From: Paulinella micropora | Lineage: Eukaryota; Cercozoa; Imbricatea; Euglyphida | NCBI GenBank assembly: GCA_009731375.1 | Contig: BJOX01000216.1 | Location: 652,884 to 716,883, forward strand | DNA: 64,000 nt | Direction of reading: 5' to 3' | Part shown: positions 26,546-36,366 of the stretch, one piece after another | Position numbering within the stretch: position 1 is the stretch's first letter | Layout of the letters: each line of letters starts with the position of its first letter | Notes under the pieces: model-generated | Told to the model about the DNA's origin: nothing | The model's input: the letters and a program-made list of their open reading frames with translations, nothing else | Databases searched by the model: none | Translations under genes and position numbers: made by a program

Positions 26546-28669
26546 TTAATCGAGACCGACCTCCCCCCCCCCTCCCCCCTCCCCCGCGCCGCTGTCGCCA
26601 CAGACGCCGGGGGTCGCGCCCGACGACGACGTCGTCGTAGGTGGGGGCAAGCTCGTACACAAGGCAAAGAGCTGTGCCGTCCCATTGTCCGTGCACTTCC
26701 TCGCGTCGACTTCCTCCAGCTCCTTCCAGCAGGCCAGGGCGTCGACCACGAGCGCTACTCTGACGGAGCGTTCCTCCTGCAACCAGGCCCTCAGCAAGGC
26801 CTTGCAAGGTTTGGCCCTTTCTGTCGGCCGACAGGCGCGCGCGTCGTCGCCGCCCGCCAAGCGCACGGCCTCTTCTTGTTCTGCCGTACTGCGGCACGCC
26901 TGTAGCGGCGTGGCCCCAAACAACGAGACCTCGCGGTGGGCGTAGGACTTGCCCTCTTGGCGCCATTTGCCGGGCAAGGCGCCCTTGACTAGGACCGAGC
27001 GACCGTCCACTCGAAAGCGCAGTGCACGGGTATACTCCCGGCAGAAACACACGCCATTGATAACAGAGGAGGGCGGCAGCACACACAGGCGCTCCGCCGC
27101 CTCGAAGAAGTCGGGCCGCCCCGCTTGGTCCGCCCGTGCGACGCGGACGCTGGCGGGAAGCTCTTGCAAACGCTCCGAGGCCTTGGCCTCCAGGCACGTG
27201 AGCTTGCTCATTGTCCACAACGCGTCGCTGGCGAGCCGCACAAGCGTCAGCCCACGCAACAGCGGCTCTGCCCCGTCGAAATACAAGGCCGCCGCCGATG
27301 CGATCACGGGCATGAACAGCCTGCCCGTTTTCTGGTTGCGCAATAATTTCAGTCTGCCCGAGAAGTAGTAGGACAGCGCGCTCGAGTCTGCTGAAACTGG
27401 CAGCTCGCTGGCGACGGAGCGATAACAGCGCACATGTCTGTCGGCTACACCTATGCCAGGTAGTACAGGGAACACCGCCAGCTTCTTGCGCTCTGTCTCG
27501 TCGTCGCCCTGCAACAAGAAGGCCTCGCGGTCCTTGGTTTTGGGCGCTTTGGTGACAGGGCACAGAAACACGGAACAGGCCGGCAGAGAGGTTCGGTACA
27601 GCTTGACCAACTGCTCGGGCGCGTAGTCCCCGGCCTCGGCCCACAGCCGGGCAATTTGGTACAGTATCCGCAGCCAGCGCTGGCGTAACACCATGTTCGC
27701 GCCGGCGTCAATCAACTGGTTCTGCAACTGCATCGCGGGTACCAGGGCCGCGGTCAGAGCGCGAATCTGCGTTACGAAGGGGGCCGACGCCATGGCGCAA
27801 ACCGCGCCCGCCGCTTGCAAACACGCGGAGGCTACGTACAGGTTTGCGTAGAGCCCCGCGGAACGCTTGAGCAGTTTCCGCAGCTCCTCTGATACCTCCA
27901 CGCGCGGTTCCCACTCCAGCAGGTCCCTGAATTCCTTGATGCGCGCCTTCGGCGCTGCCAAGCTCTTGGTCGTTAAGAACATCTCGATCGTTTCGGCAAA
28001 GGCGCCCAGCTGCTCCCTGGAGCCCGCGACGCTGAAGGTCTGGGTCTCTACGATCTTGCGCCTCTTGGCGGACCCCGCCGCGCCCCCTCGTCTTGCACGG
28101 GCGGGGAGCGCCGCGGGGGCGGAGGGCGCCCCCGCCCGTGCGATACTGTGCGCCAGCCCATCCGCCGCCCGGACGACGCGCGAGAAGGGGTGCAGGTGAG
28201 CGACGAGGCCGAGCGCTATGGGGTCACTTCTGGCCAACTCCTCGTCGGGGACCATGGTATAAGACAGCTGCAGGCCCATGCTCAAGAGCCCGTCCAGGTG
28301 GCTGAAGCGCTCGGTCGCGCTAGCCAGCGCTGTCATCAGCAGGGCCAGGTCATCTAGCAGCGCACACACCCCCCAGCACCCCCTGACGACTGACACCTCG
28401 TATGTTTCCAGCCTGGACGCTAAAGCGCGCAGCCTGGTGACCGTCGAGTCGGAGGCGGCGCCTTGTTCCGAGTCCTGCCCGCGGCACCAGTGCAAAAAAT
28501 CCTCCCTGCCGAGCAGGCTTCTAAGCAGCGGCGCGGTCTGTCTAGCCCACGGCCTGGGCCCCAGGGTGTCGTCGTCGTCCCGGCGGATTTCTTGCTCGAG
28601 GCTGCCTAGGTCCAAGCCCAGCTCTGGCAAGGGCTCGTCGTCTGCGCCCGGCCCTTCCGCGACAAACTC
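26546..28669 (-). CDS. Large unknown protein, N-terminus lost in gap
   Basis: 707 codons are visible, from the gap at 28670 to TAG at 26546-26548. Composition is natural throughout, mostly helical and Leu/Ala-rich. A basic cluster (SAKRRK, about codon 195) could direct it to the nucleus. Just before it an in-frame G+C palindrome (28097-28140) encodes an Ala/Arg/Pro insert. The last 35 residues are Ser/Thr/Gly-rich. No catalytic motif or membrane segment is recognised. The start must lie within the 226-N gap, as the sequence beyond it is poly-G. Confidence 0.7.
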   Translation of the reverse strand, partial: EFVAEGPGADDEPLPELGLDLGSLEQEIRRDDDDTLGPRPWARQTAPLLRSLLGREDFLHWCRGQDSEQGAASDSTVTRLRALASRLETYEVSVVRGCWGVCALLDDLALLMTALASATERFSHLDGLLSMGLQLSYTMVPDEELARSDPIALGLVAHLHPFSRVVRAADGLAHSIARAGAPSAPAALPARARRGGAAGSAKRRKIVETQTFSVAGSREQLGAFAETIEMFLTTKSLAAPKARIKEFRDLLEWEPRVEVSEELRKLLKRSAGLYANLYVASACLQAAGAVCAMASAPFVTQIRALTAALVPAMQLQNQLIDAGANMVLRQRWLRILYQIARLWAEAGDYAPEQLVKLYRTSLPACSVFLCPVTKAPKTKDREAFLLQGDDETERKKLAVFPVLPGIGVADRHVRCYRSVASELPVSADSSALSYYFSGRLKLLRNQKTGRLFMPVIASAAALYFDGAEPLLRGLTLVRLASDALWTMSKLTCLEAKASERLQELPASVRVARADQAGRPDFFEAAERLCVLPPSSVINGVCFCREYTRALRFRVDGRSVLVKGALPGKWRQEGKSYAHREVSLFGATPLQACRSTAEQEEAVRLAGGDDARACRPTERAKPCKALLRAWLQEERSVRVALVVDALACWKELEEVDARKCTDNGTAQLFALCTSLPPPTTTSSSGATPGVCGDSGAGEGGGGGEVGLD

Positions 28670-28895
28670 NNNNNNNNNNNNNNNNNNNNNNNNNNNNNNN
28701 NNNNNNNNNNNNNNNNNNNNNNNNNNNNNNNNNNNNNNNNNNNNNNNNNNNNNNNNNNNNNNNNNNNNNNNNNNNNNNNNNNNNNNNNNNNNNNNNNNNN
28801 NNNNNNNNNNNNNNNNNNNNNNNNNNNNNNNNNNNNNNNNNNNNNNNNNNNNNNNNNNNNNNNNNNNNNNNNNNNNNNNNNNNNNNNNNNNNNNN

Positions 28896-28982
<87 letters not shown>
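28670..28982. other. Assembly gap (N to 28895) and an 87-base G run
   Basis: 226 N followed by an uninterrupted G run to 28982. The run length may be an assembly artefact, but similar shorter runs flank other gaps. A further gggggggtgccccccc hairpin follows at 29016. Confidence 0.95.
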
Positions 28983-28983
<1 letters not shown>

Positions 28984-29060
28984 GCTCGCCGGAGAGGTAA
29001 GTAGAGAACAAGACAGGGGGGGGTGCCCCCCCATTTGGTTTGTGTAAATTCTTCTCTGAG

Positions 29061-29273
29061 ATGTCTGCGCAAGAACAGGTTTCTCTAGCGTCAGCATCGG
29101 ATTCGGTAGGATGCCAAGGCGAGGAGGAGCTGATCTCGTTTATTTCGGGACTCTTGCTGGCGAAGACGCGGGCCTCGCTGCCCATCTGCAGGCAGGACGG
29201 CTGCTGCGCACAAGCACTGTACGACAATCTCTATTGCGTGATCCACGAGCCTGGCTGGTTGGAAAAAGCCTAG
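29061..29273 (+). CDS. Small Cys/His protein, 70 aa
   Basis: An ATG frame (MSAQEQVSLASASDSVGC). Its C-terminal half contains ICRQDGCCAQALYDNLYCVIH. The spacing is C-x4-C-x10-C-x2-H, resembling the short zinc-binding C-x4-C..C-x2-H unit found in WRKY19-type and giant-virus small proteins. Function is unknown. It is short, so chance is possible. The following frame (to 29449) is basic and low in complexity and is not supported. Confidence 0.45.
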   Translation: MSAQEQVSLASASDSVGCQGEEELISFISGLLLAKTRASLPICRQDGCCAQALYDNLYCVIHEPGWLEKA

Positions 29274-29729
29274 AGCAGCCCTTCACTCTCCACGCCAGCC
29301 AGGGCGCGGGAAGGCCCCGTGCTCGAAAATATTATTACAAAAAAAGAACCAAGGCAAAAAAACCTCCCAGCTGGCTGATAATGCAAGTCAAACCCCGCCA
29401 TACTCGTGTTGCTGTTGTGTGTTGGTGTGGCGGCCGAGTTCGGGCTTGAACTAGCTTGCCCCGCAGGCCGGAGGAAGTCTCTTATTAATTTTATTTCTTT
29501 TTAAAAACGTCCGTTTCTTGGTATCCCAACTTGTTGGCGCGGGGGGGGGGAGGCAGAAGAGAAAGAAAAGCGCTTTTTGTGAGCGAGCTGTTCCCTTTCC
29601 ACTGTCCCCATGCATGTTTAGTATAGTAACTATATTAATAATATTCCGTGGGTACCAAAGGAGCGCCGACCCTTGCTAAGAAGCCGGCAAGGAGATAGAG
29701 CGAGCGACGGAGTGTCGAAGCTGGACTAG
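29274..29729. other. A/T-rich intergenic region
   Basis: It holds tattacaaaaaaagaacc, ttattaattttatttc and atagtaactatattaataat, all possible gene-end or promoter sequences. No clear ORF and no hairpin of the dispersed type are seen. Confidence 0.55.
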
Positions 29730-30881
29730 ATGAGCCAAAAAGCAGCGCCCAGATTTCTTGACGAAGAAGGGATTGAGACATGGCCCTTGCAGCTGGATGA
29801 CGCATTGAAAGAAAAACAGAAAACGTGGCTGCTATGGCTGAGACACTTTCTGTCGAGTGTCTATCCCGAGGTTAGACTGACTTGGGAGGGCCAATGTTTC
29901 ACCGATCTCCGATTTTTAAATAAGAGCACAAATCAGCCTGCTCTTTTGCAGGAGAGCGCTTTCATATCAGCCAAGTCAGTTGATGCAGATGGAGCGTCAA
30001 CTGCCACGACTCGCGTGTTACTATGTCCCAAACAATGGTCGATGCACGAGAGTAAATGGGGGGGAATCTTGACGGCCGTGCAGGTGCTGCTTCTAAACAT
30101 AAGAAAAAAGCTGTACCGCCTTGACAGCGAAGAGACGCTTGTAATGGCACATCTGGAGCCCGCTTGGGACTCTGTGGTGGGGACGTTTGAGAATGAGCTG
30201 GGCTTTCAACACAGACCTGCAAGATATGTTGTGGACGTACGCTGTTTGCCCAAGCTGCAATACAGTCTTTGGCCGCAGGAACTATTGGGGTTTCTTGCTG
30301 CGTGGCCAGAGTGTGAAGCGGTAATACGCGCCGAAATACTCACAAAACCCCAAGAGCGAGAAGAGCTTGGCAAACCGAGTGATGCTATCCTAGAACAAGT
30401 GGCGCAATGGTGCCAGAATGTAGCTAGGTCTACGCACGTAAAGCCACCGACTGACAAAGAAACGCCAATTCTACGGAACATAAAAGCTAAGAAACACTGG
30501 GCAGGGAATCGAGAGCTGCTCAGAAAATTCGAAGGCACCTTAGGCAAGATAAATCAGCTCCTGTGTATAGCAGTTAATGAAAGCACGGGACGGCGCGAGG
30601 CTGTCATTGCAGCGCTCAGCAGGTTCGGCTCTGAGGACGATGGTAAGGGTTGGTTAACCAAGGAGTACCCGGAATGGATCCCCGGAGCCTTGTATCAGGC
30701 AACTCATGCGCACATACTCGACGAAGAACTTGTGTGCAAGGCCAAGCAGATGCTAAGGAAAAAGATGCCCGCTGAACAGCAGAAAAGAATCGACTGGTTG
30801 CTGCACCTCGTAGACAGTATCTGCGCAGAGGCTAGAATCTGTCCCAAATGTGGCAAGCTGATTCGTGAGCGACAAGTCTAA
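29730..30881 (+). CDS. Unknown protein with C-terminal Cys knuckle, 383 aa
   Basis: An ATG frame (MSQKAAPRFLDEEGIETWPL) with natural, Trp-rich, mainly helical composition. The C-terminus reads RICPKCGKLIRERQV, a single CPxCGK zinc knuckle that could pair with another protein. Base composition is lower in GC than in neighbouring genes, and no palindromes interrupt it. No domain is recognised. ATTAAA follows the stop within 10 nt. Confidence 0.78.
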   Translation: MSQKAAPRFLDEEGIETWPLQLDDALKEKQKTWLLWLRHFLSSVYPEVRLTWEGQCFTDLRFLNKSTNQPALLQESAFISAKSVDADGASTATTRVLLCPKQWSMHESKWGGILTAVQVLLLNIRKKLYRLDSEETLVMAHLEPAWDSVVGTFENELGFQHRPARYVVDVRCLPKLQYSLWPQELLGFLAAWPECEAVIRAEILTKPQEREELGKPSDAILEQVAQWCQNVARSTHVKPPTDKETPILRNIKAKKHWAGNRELLRKFEGTLGKINQLLCIAVNESTGRREAVIAALSRFGSEDDGKGWLTKEYPEWIPGALYQATHAHILDEELVCKAKQMLRKKMPAEQQKRIDWLLHLVDSICAEARICPKCGKLIRERQV

Positions 30882-31309
30882 CTATTAAACCCGGTTTGTG
30901 TGTTCTTGGCTTGGTGGTCATCTTGCCACTCTGCAAGTAATTCTTCTAAATATATTTCGTTTAGCATAATCAGTCGGTTGTTCAGCTCTAAGAAAGATGC
31001 CGGCTGTGGCAACCGGGTTCGTGCGCGAACAACCTAACTTTAACTAGCCCGCCGATGATGATGACGCTGGCCGGTGGGGGTGGGGGGGGGCGCCCCCCTC
31101 CCTCGCGCCCCAGAACAACTGTGGAAGGGGAGAGGGGGGGGGGCGCCCCCCCCCCTTGCTAAGCACACTAGTGCAGGTTGTTTGCGGGTGTGTTGCAGGT
31201 TGCTATGGCATAAATGTCGTCGCCGAGGGAAAGAAAGGGGTAGAGAGAGGGGGAAAACACACACTAACCCTAACTTCAATATATATCTTTGGCTGTAGGT
31301 CGTGCCAAC
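30882..31309. other. Intergenic region with two G/C hairpins and a TATA box
   Basis: A/T-rich 3' sequence up to about 31000 is followed by the G-run/C-run palindromes at 31080-31100 and 31134-31156, then a TATA-like aatatatatct at 31279-31289 for the next gene. Confidence 0.65.
31279..31289 (+). promoter_or_regulatory. TATA box
   Basis: atatatatctt lies 21-31 nt before the ATG at 31310. Confidence 0.5.
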
Positions 31310-31927
31310 ATGTTCAGACGAAGCTCTGCTCGTGCGCAACGAGCGCTGAAGCGCGCCAGGCTTACCGACGCGGACTCCCCGCGCTGGAGCGGGCTGCGGG
31401 AGGAGCAAGGGGGTTTCGGGGGGCAGGATGCTTTTTGTGCCCTCCTAGAGGAGTGGGAGAAGTGTTACAAAAGCCTGGAGCGAGTGGAGGAGGTATACGA
31501 GACAGAGTTGCAAGCGTTCTTGAGTATTTTGGGGCAGGATGATAAGGTGGCCAGGTCCGCTTGTTTACGTGTCGCCCCTCGCGACATGCACTCCGCTCCG
31601 CAGGCTAGGGCGCCTCCGTCAAGGATGAAGAGAGAAATCAAATCTCTGCGGCAAACTCTCTGGCTTCTAGCAGACGACCTGCGCTTCATGCGCGAGCTTT
31701 GTGTTCCCTTAGCGATCTCCCACCTCAACAGACTGGAGGCCGGAAAGCTGCGGCCGCATTATCTCCCTAACAGCTCCGAGGCCAAGCCCACCCCGCCTGT
31801 TTACGAAGCAGATGACGCCGAGGGCCTGCTGTGCGGGCGGGATGAAGACATTCATAGAAGAATTCGATTGCTGGTAGATTGCATCAAGGACTGTACATCA
31901 TCGGCGGCCGTCCGTCCCCCCATTTGA
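31310..31927 (+). CDS. Unknown helical protein, 205 aa
   Basis: I chose the ATG at 31310 (MFRRSSARAQRALKRARLTD); the frame upstream has only TTG. The basic N-terminus could bind nucleic acid or act as a nuclear signal. A helix of about 40 residues (CALLEEWEKCYKSLERVEEV) and a second one (MKREIKSLRQTLWLLADDL) suggest a helical bundle or coiled coil. A half-copy of the dispersed hairpin (cgcgctggagcgggctgcgg) lies near the start. It converges on the Kelch gene. ATTAAA follows the stop. Confidence 0.7.
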   Translation: MFRRSSARAQRALKRARLTDADSPRWSGLREEQGGFGGQDAFCALLEEWEKCYKSLERVEEVYETELQAFLSILGQDDKVARSACLRVAPRDMHSAPQARAPPSRMKREIKSLRQTLWLLADDLRFMRELCVPLAISHLNRLEAGKLRPHYLPNSSEAKPTPPVYEADDAEGLLCGRDEDIHRRIRLLVDCIKDCTSSAAVRPPI

Positions 31928-32011
31928 GTTGTAATTAAAATACTTTTGGATCATTTCTGCGCAAAAGGAAACTTGTTAATAAAAAAGGCTTTTTGTAGCA
32001 CTTGAATCATT

Positions 32012-33757
32012 TTAGGTTGCAATATTATTCTTGACCTTCCCGGTCGTAACGGCACAGTTGGCGAGGGCGCGCGCGAGCGGCAGGTTGGGGCACGAGTGCC
32101 AGGAGTTGCTTTCCGGATCATAGCACTCCACTGACGCGAGAGGCACACCGCGCGCGTTCGCACCGCCCAACACGTAGATTAAGCCGTCCAACACAGCTGC
32201 GCAAGCGTCTTCGCGGGCTTCAAGGAGGGGCGCCACTTCTTGCCAACTGTCGTGTGCAAGGTCGTAGCGCTCCACCGTAGACAGCACCCGCCCCGCGAGG
32301 TCCCGTCCGGCAATGGCGTAAACACCATGACCTTCCAACACGGCGGCTGAGCAGCCCCACCTGGGGGTTCGGAGGGCGGCGACGGGGCTCCAGCGCTGAG
32401 TGGTTGGGTTGTAGCACTCCACTGATTCCAGGATCTGATCGCCGGGGCCCTTGCCTCCAATTACGAAGAACCGCGCTTGGCTCCCGACACCCAGAACTGC
32501 CCCGCTCAGGTAGGCTCGCGCGTAGGCCATCGGTTGCAGGTTTTCCCAACGGTTGGTCACACAGTCGTAGCGCGCCACGTTGGGCGTGATGGCGCCACGA
32601 GCGATTCCGCCCGCCATCAGGATGCTGTGTTCCTCGATAGAAGCTGCCACTGCGCCCAGCAAACCCAGCGTGTTGGGCAGGCTGTCCCCCTTGCCGAACC
32701 CAGCGCTGCAGTTTTCTCCTCCAGCCCGCGCTAGCGGGCTGGTGTAGAGACGTTCCATGGTGGGCACAGGGCGGTGGTCGGGACCCACGCCGCCTAACAC
32801 ATACAGTACACCGTCAACAGAGGCACACGCTGCGTGTGAGCGCGGCGTGAGGAGCCTGCAGCTTGCTTCCTTCCAGCCCAACCCACTAGCGCGGGCTAGA
32901 GGGGGCAGCATGGCCCCCGTGTAGAAGTGCACGGTGTCTAGCAGAGCCCTTTGGCCGGGGACCCCGCCGAAGCCACCAAAGACGTACAGCGCCTGCGGCT
33001 CGGGCTGCAGGCGGGGCAGGATCTTTTTTTCGCGGATTACTTGGGCGAGGTCGGGTGTTTTTGAGATCTCTAGACAGGAGCTGACGTGTTCGGCTTCGAC
33101 GTCGACGTCGACGTTGGCCTGGGAGCAGAGCGCCTGCAAGGCCTGCTTGTGCTGGCCGATCATTCTGCGCAGGGCGTAGAGTTGCTTACAGAGTTCCGCC
33201 TCCTGGTCATCGGAGCTCGCGTCCATGCGCAGGCACAACGCCGCGGCCTCTTGCTCCAGCCCCTGCATGTCGTGTTGGCGCCGAGCGATCTGGTCTGCGA
33301 CGCGCGCGCGGGCCTCGCTGCCGGCGTTCGCGAGTCCCGGCCAGCGCGAGCGCAGGCCTCGGAGCCTCAGTTGCAAACCCGGGGGGGCGGACTCAGCCAG
33401 CTGACGACGCGGGCTGGGCGGCTTGCCCCCCGGGCTCAGCGCGTTCTCTGCTGGCTGGTGTTCCAAGGTAAAGGAAAAAGCGTCGTCCTGCTCTGGTTGG
33501 GCCGGGGCAGAACCATAGCGGGCGTCAGGTAGCTGTGCCAGCTGGTTGATGATGCGCAGCAAGGATTCGTAGAGCTCCACGGCAGACGGGTTCACGACGA
33601 CGAGCGGCGGCTGTGCAGGCTGCGGCAACAGCCGCGGGCAGGCCCCCTCCGCGGTGCCAGTGGGCCGGGGTTCTTCGTCCTCGTCTAAACTAGTGGAGCT
33701 CTGGGGGGCGACGGCGGCGAAGACAGGCGCGCGCTTGGCTCTCTTTCTTAGTGGCAT
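32012..33757 (-). CDS. Kelch-repeat protein with coiled-coil N-terminus, 581 aa
   Basis: The ATG at 33755-33757 begins MPLRKRAKRAP, a likely nuclear signal. Residues 1-240 are Pro/Ser-rich, then helical (QIARRQHDMQGLEQEAAALC) with no BTB domain. From about 265, six Kelch blades follow: ALYVFGGFGG, VLYVLGGVGP, HSILMAGGIA, RFFVIGGKGP, GVYAIAGRDL and LIYVLGGANA. Each is followed by the Y/W pair (VECYNPTTQRWSPVAAL). A six-bladed propeller is therefore complete. Two dispersed palindromes (32722-32742 and 32873-32918) sit in frame in the loops after blades 2 and 1, adding SPLARAGG and MLPPLARASG. This is the clearest case of the element being tolerated at surface loops. The 5' region is in a gap. 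Confidence 0.86.
   Translation of the reverse strand: MPLRKRAKRAPVFAAVAPQSSTSLDEDEEPRPTGTAEGACPRLLPQPAQPPLVVVNPSAVELYESLLRIINQLAQLPDARYGSAPAQPEQDDAFSFTLEHQPAENALSPGGKPPSPRRQLAESAPPGLQLRLRGLRSRWPGLANAGSEARARVADQIARRQHDMQGLEQEAAALCLRMDASSDDQEAELCKQLYALRRMIGQHKQALQALCSQANVDVDVEAEHVSSCLEISKTPDLAQVIREKKILPRLQPEPQALYVFGGFGGVPGQRALLDTVHFYTGAMLPPLARASGLGWKEASCRLLTPRSHAACASVDGVLYVLGGVGPDHRPVPTMERLYTSPLARAGGENCSAGFGKGDSLPNTLGLLGAVAASIEEHSILMAGGIARGAITPNVARYDCVTNRWENLQPMAYARAYLSGAVLGVGSQARFFVIGGKGPGDQILESVECYNPTTQRWSPVAALRTPRWGCSAAVLEGHGVYAIAGRDLAGRVLSTVERYDLAHDSWQEVAPLLEAREDACAAVLDGLIYVLGGANARGVPLASVECYDPESNSWHSCPNLPLARALANCAVTTGKVKNNIAT
32722..32742. repeat. Dispersed palindrome in Kelch loop (blade 2)
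   Basis: cagcccgcgctagcgggctg with C/T-rich flank. It encodes TSPLARAGG on the minus strand. Confidence 0.85.
32873..32918. repeat. Dispersed compound palindrome in Kelch loop (blade 1)
   Basis: An imperfect hairpin (agcccaacccactagcgcgggct) followed by gagggggcagcatggccccc, the block half of the element in the same order as at 6026. Confidence 0.75.
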
Positions 33758-33819
33758 ATAGCTTTGCAGGGGAAAAGGCAACGGGAGCAAAAAGACCGAA
33801 CAGAAGCTGGGGGGGGGGC

Positions 33820-34507
33820 GAAGGAGGGGGGGGGGGGGGGGGGNNNNNNNNNNNNNNNNNNNNNNNNNNNNNNNNNNNNNNNNNNNNNNNNNNNNNNNNN
33901 NNNNNNNNNNNNNNNNNNNNNNNNNNNNNNNNNNNNNNNNNNNNNNNNNNNNNNNNNNNNNNNNNNNNNNNNNNNNNNNNNNNNNNNNNNNNNNNNNNNN
34001 NNNNNNNNNNNNNNNNNNNNNNNNNNNNNNNNNNNNNNNNNNNNNNNNNNNNNNNNNNNNNNNNNNNNNNNNNNNNNNNNNNNNNNNNNNNNNNNNNNNN
34101 NNNNNNNNNNNNNNNNNNNNNNNNNNNNNNNNNNNNNNNNNNNNNNNNNNNNNNNNNNNNNNNNNNNNNNNNNNNNNNNNNNNNNNNNNNNNNNNNNNNN
34201 NNNNNNNNNNNNNNNNNNNNNNNNNNNNNNNNNNNNNNNNNNNNNNNNNNNNNNNNNNNNNNNNNNNNNNNNNNNNNNNNNNNNNNNNNNNNNNNNNNNN
34301 NNNNNNNNNNNNNNNNNNNNNNNNNNNNNNNNNNNNNNNNNNNNNNNNNNNNNNNNNNNNNNNNNNNNNNNNNNNNNNNNNNNNNNNNNNNNNNNNNNNN
34401 NNNNNNNNNNNNNNNNNNNNNNNNNNNNNNNNNNNNNNNNNNNNNNNNNNNNNNNNNNNNNNNNNNNNNNNNNNNNNNNNNNNNNNNNNNNNNNNNNNNN
34501 NNNNNNN
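33820..34507. other. Poly-G tract and assembly gap (N at 33844-34507)
   Basis: A G-run leads into 664 N. The gap hides the promoter of the Kelch gene and the start of the next plus-strand gene. Confidence 0.95.
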
Positions 34508-35662
34508 CACCTCAAGCAGGCCGGCGAAGGCGCTCAGAACGAGGCTGCGCCCTTCCAGATCAAACCCCAAGCTCGTGCAGCTATGCAAAAATTGATTTCT
34601 GACGACTTTGGGGAGATGGTGCCCTCAAACAAGGATGTTTCCGCTCAGATGAAGAATTCATCCTTTGTGTACGGCTCCTTGATGCAGGAGGCGATTGCTT
34701 TGAGCGAAGCCAAGGAAGAGCTTAAGGGAGCAGAGGTTGTCATGCCAGAGGCCTGGATGTTTCCCTCGACCAAGAATTGTGGCGGTCAAGATTACAAGTC
34801 TATGGTCCGCGAGCTGTCTAGCTTTCTACGAGGAAAGTTTCCCATCAAGGAGGACTTCGATGTTACATTACTCGACGTTGGAGGCGACATTCTGAAGACC
34901 GACAGGGATGAACGGGATGTGTGCGTTCTGAAAGCCTTCCAAGAGATATACCAAGAGCGAAAGCTGCCGAATTTCAAGTCGCTGCGAGTAGAAGTGTATG
35001 GTCCAGGCTGCGACATGCACGCGCCCTCGCTGCGCGAGGCCAAGGCTGAGCTGGAAAGCTTTGTGACGAAAAATAAAGGCATTTCCAAGCGCGAGAGCGC
35101 AGCCTTAGCGCGTGGCTTTGCTCGGGGTGTGTTGGGTTTTAAGTTTATGGCAGACACACGAGAGCCAGGCAGAGCCAACGACTGCTTTGCCGGAGCGGTA
35201 GAAACGTACAAGCAGGTCCGGACCAAGAACAATGCACCGGCTCGTGAGCAGGCTCATACAATAATGATGGAGTACATCGAACAGAAGCTACTGCAACGTC
35301 ACGATGTCAAGGATGGCACGGGTAAGGCAGAGACGGTTAAGCGTGAGGTAAAAGCAAACGGGACAGGTGTACTGCAGCAATTGAGTAGATGCTACGTCTT
35401 CAGCTTTGGAGGAGGGCGCAAAGAGTTTACCAAAGAGGAAAGGAAAACAAAATTCCCTTCATTCAATGGTAACCTGCCCTACAGGCCTGGGCGGGGCGGG
35501 ATAAAGCACTATGTCTCAGGAGAAGAGTTCTATGATTTGTTCCCAACGCAGGAGGACTTTGACAGCACAGTATGTACTCTACAGAAATCAAGTGTGCCAG
35601 CATACGACGAGGTATCTTGCACCGCAACGTACACGCCGGCTGTACGTATAGACTTGGCTTGA
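34508..35662 (+). CDS. Unknown protein, N-terminus lost in gap
   Basis: 384 codons are visible up to TGA at 35660-35662. Composition is natural and less GC-rich than its neighbours. DVTLLDVGGDIL near codon 122 and VEVYGPGCDMHAP near 160 faintly recall the DVGGDIL signature of the DUF1152 family, whose function is unknown, but I would not rely on it. No membrane segment or signal is seen. A methionine at codon 26 (MQKLISDDF) could be a start if the true N-terminus is short. Confidence 0.68.
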   Translation, partial: HLKQAGEGAQNEAAPFQIKPQARAAMQKLISDDFGEMVPSNKDVSAQMKNSSFVYGSLMQEAIALSEAKEELKGAEVVMPEAWMFPSTKNCGGQDYKSMVRELSSFLRGKFPIKEDFDVTLLDVGGDILKTDRDERDVCVLKAFQEIYQERKLPNFKSLRVEVYGPGCDMHAPSLREAKAELESFVTKNKGISKRESAALARGFARGVLGFKFMADTREPGRANDCFAGAVETYKQVRTKNNAPAREQAHTIMMEYIEQKLLQRHDVKDGTGKAETVKREVKANGTGVLQQLSRCYVFSFGGGRKEFTKEERKTKFPSFNGNLPYRPGRGGIKHYVSGEEFYDLFPTQEDFDSTVCTLQKSSVPAYDEVSCTATYTPAVRIDLA

Positions 35663-36366
35663 TAAAGGAAAGTAGCAAGAGAAAGCAGGGGTACAAAAAA
35701 GTTTCGTTTAAATAATAAACAAATCTGGCCAAACAAACATTTTTTTAAAGATCAGCTATTGCTATTGCCAAACCTGACCGTGTGGAGGGAACGGGGAGGG
35801 AGTATGTTTGAATCTGGGGGCTGCGCTAAAAGCTCGTTTACTTAATGTCAATGAAAAACTGCCGACGTACGACCCTAAACTTCCGGCCAATGCTCCAACG
35901 TTTTACACGATACATTAAGCTCGAGCTCCGGCATATTTTGAACAAAATAGCAGCTGCATGTTTTTCTAAAGTCTATTGTTTCTTTTTAATTAACTGAAAC
36001 ACGACTTGTTCATACAAGCGCAGAACGTGGCGCGTGCAGTCGGAGATTCCTGGCGTGTTCTGTCCCCAGTGCGCTAGAGTCTGCCCAAGCATGCTTAGGT
36101 GAGATCTGTAGGTCCCGCGAGCTGATATCAGAGCTTCGGCGAAGAAACGTCATGTCTACAAAAGAAAATAAAAACAGGGCAAATGAACTCAGCTCAATAG
36201 AGACTTACAAGCGCAGTGCTCTTTTACTTTGAAATGTGACGTGTGTTCGGGGGGTGGGGGGTAGAGGGGTCATATCAGGGGCTTGGTGGTGAGATGGGGG
36301 GGGGAGCACTCCCCCCCCTACCCCCTCTATCGCGCGCGTGTGCAGAGAAAAAGCTTTTTTGTAAAA
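35663..36366. other. Long A/T-richer intergenic region
   Basis: taataaac at 35713 follows the upstream gene. The middle (35740-36230) is AT-richer than the window average, with tttttaattaactg at 35983 and no ORF above 60 codons of natural composition. 36246-36316 holds a G-run/C-run block. I see no tRNA-like cloverleaf. Confidence 0.55.

Noticed and set aside
29274-29449. Basic extension frame after the small Cys/His protein
   Set aside because: Different frame, low complexity, and A/T-rich 3' sequence.
31258-31273. Telomere-like ctaaccctaac
   Set aside because: A single partial copy inside a leader; no array.
35740-36230. Possible tRNA or other structured RNA gene
   Set aside because: I found no cloverleaf with conserved T-arm or anticodon arm by eye.
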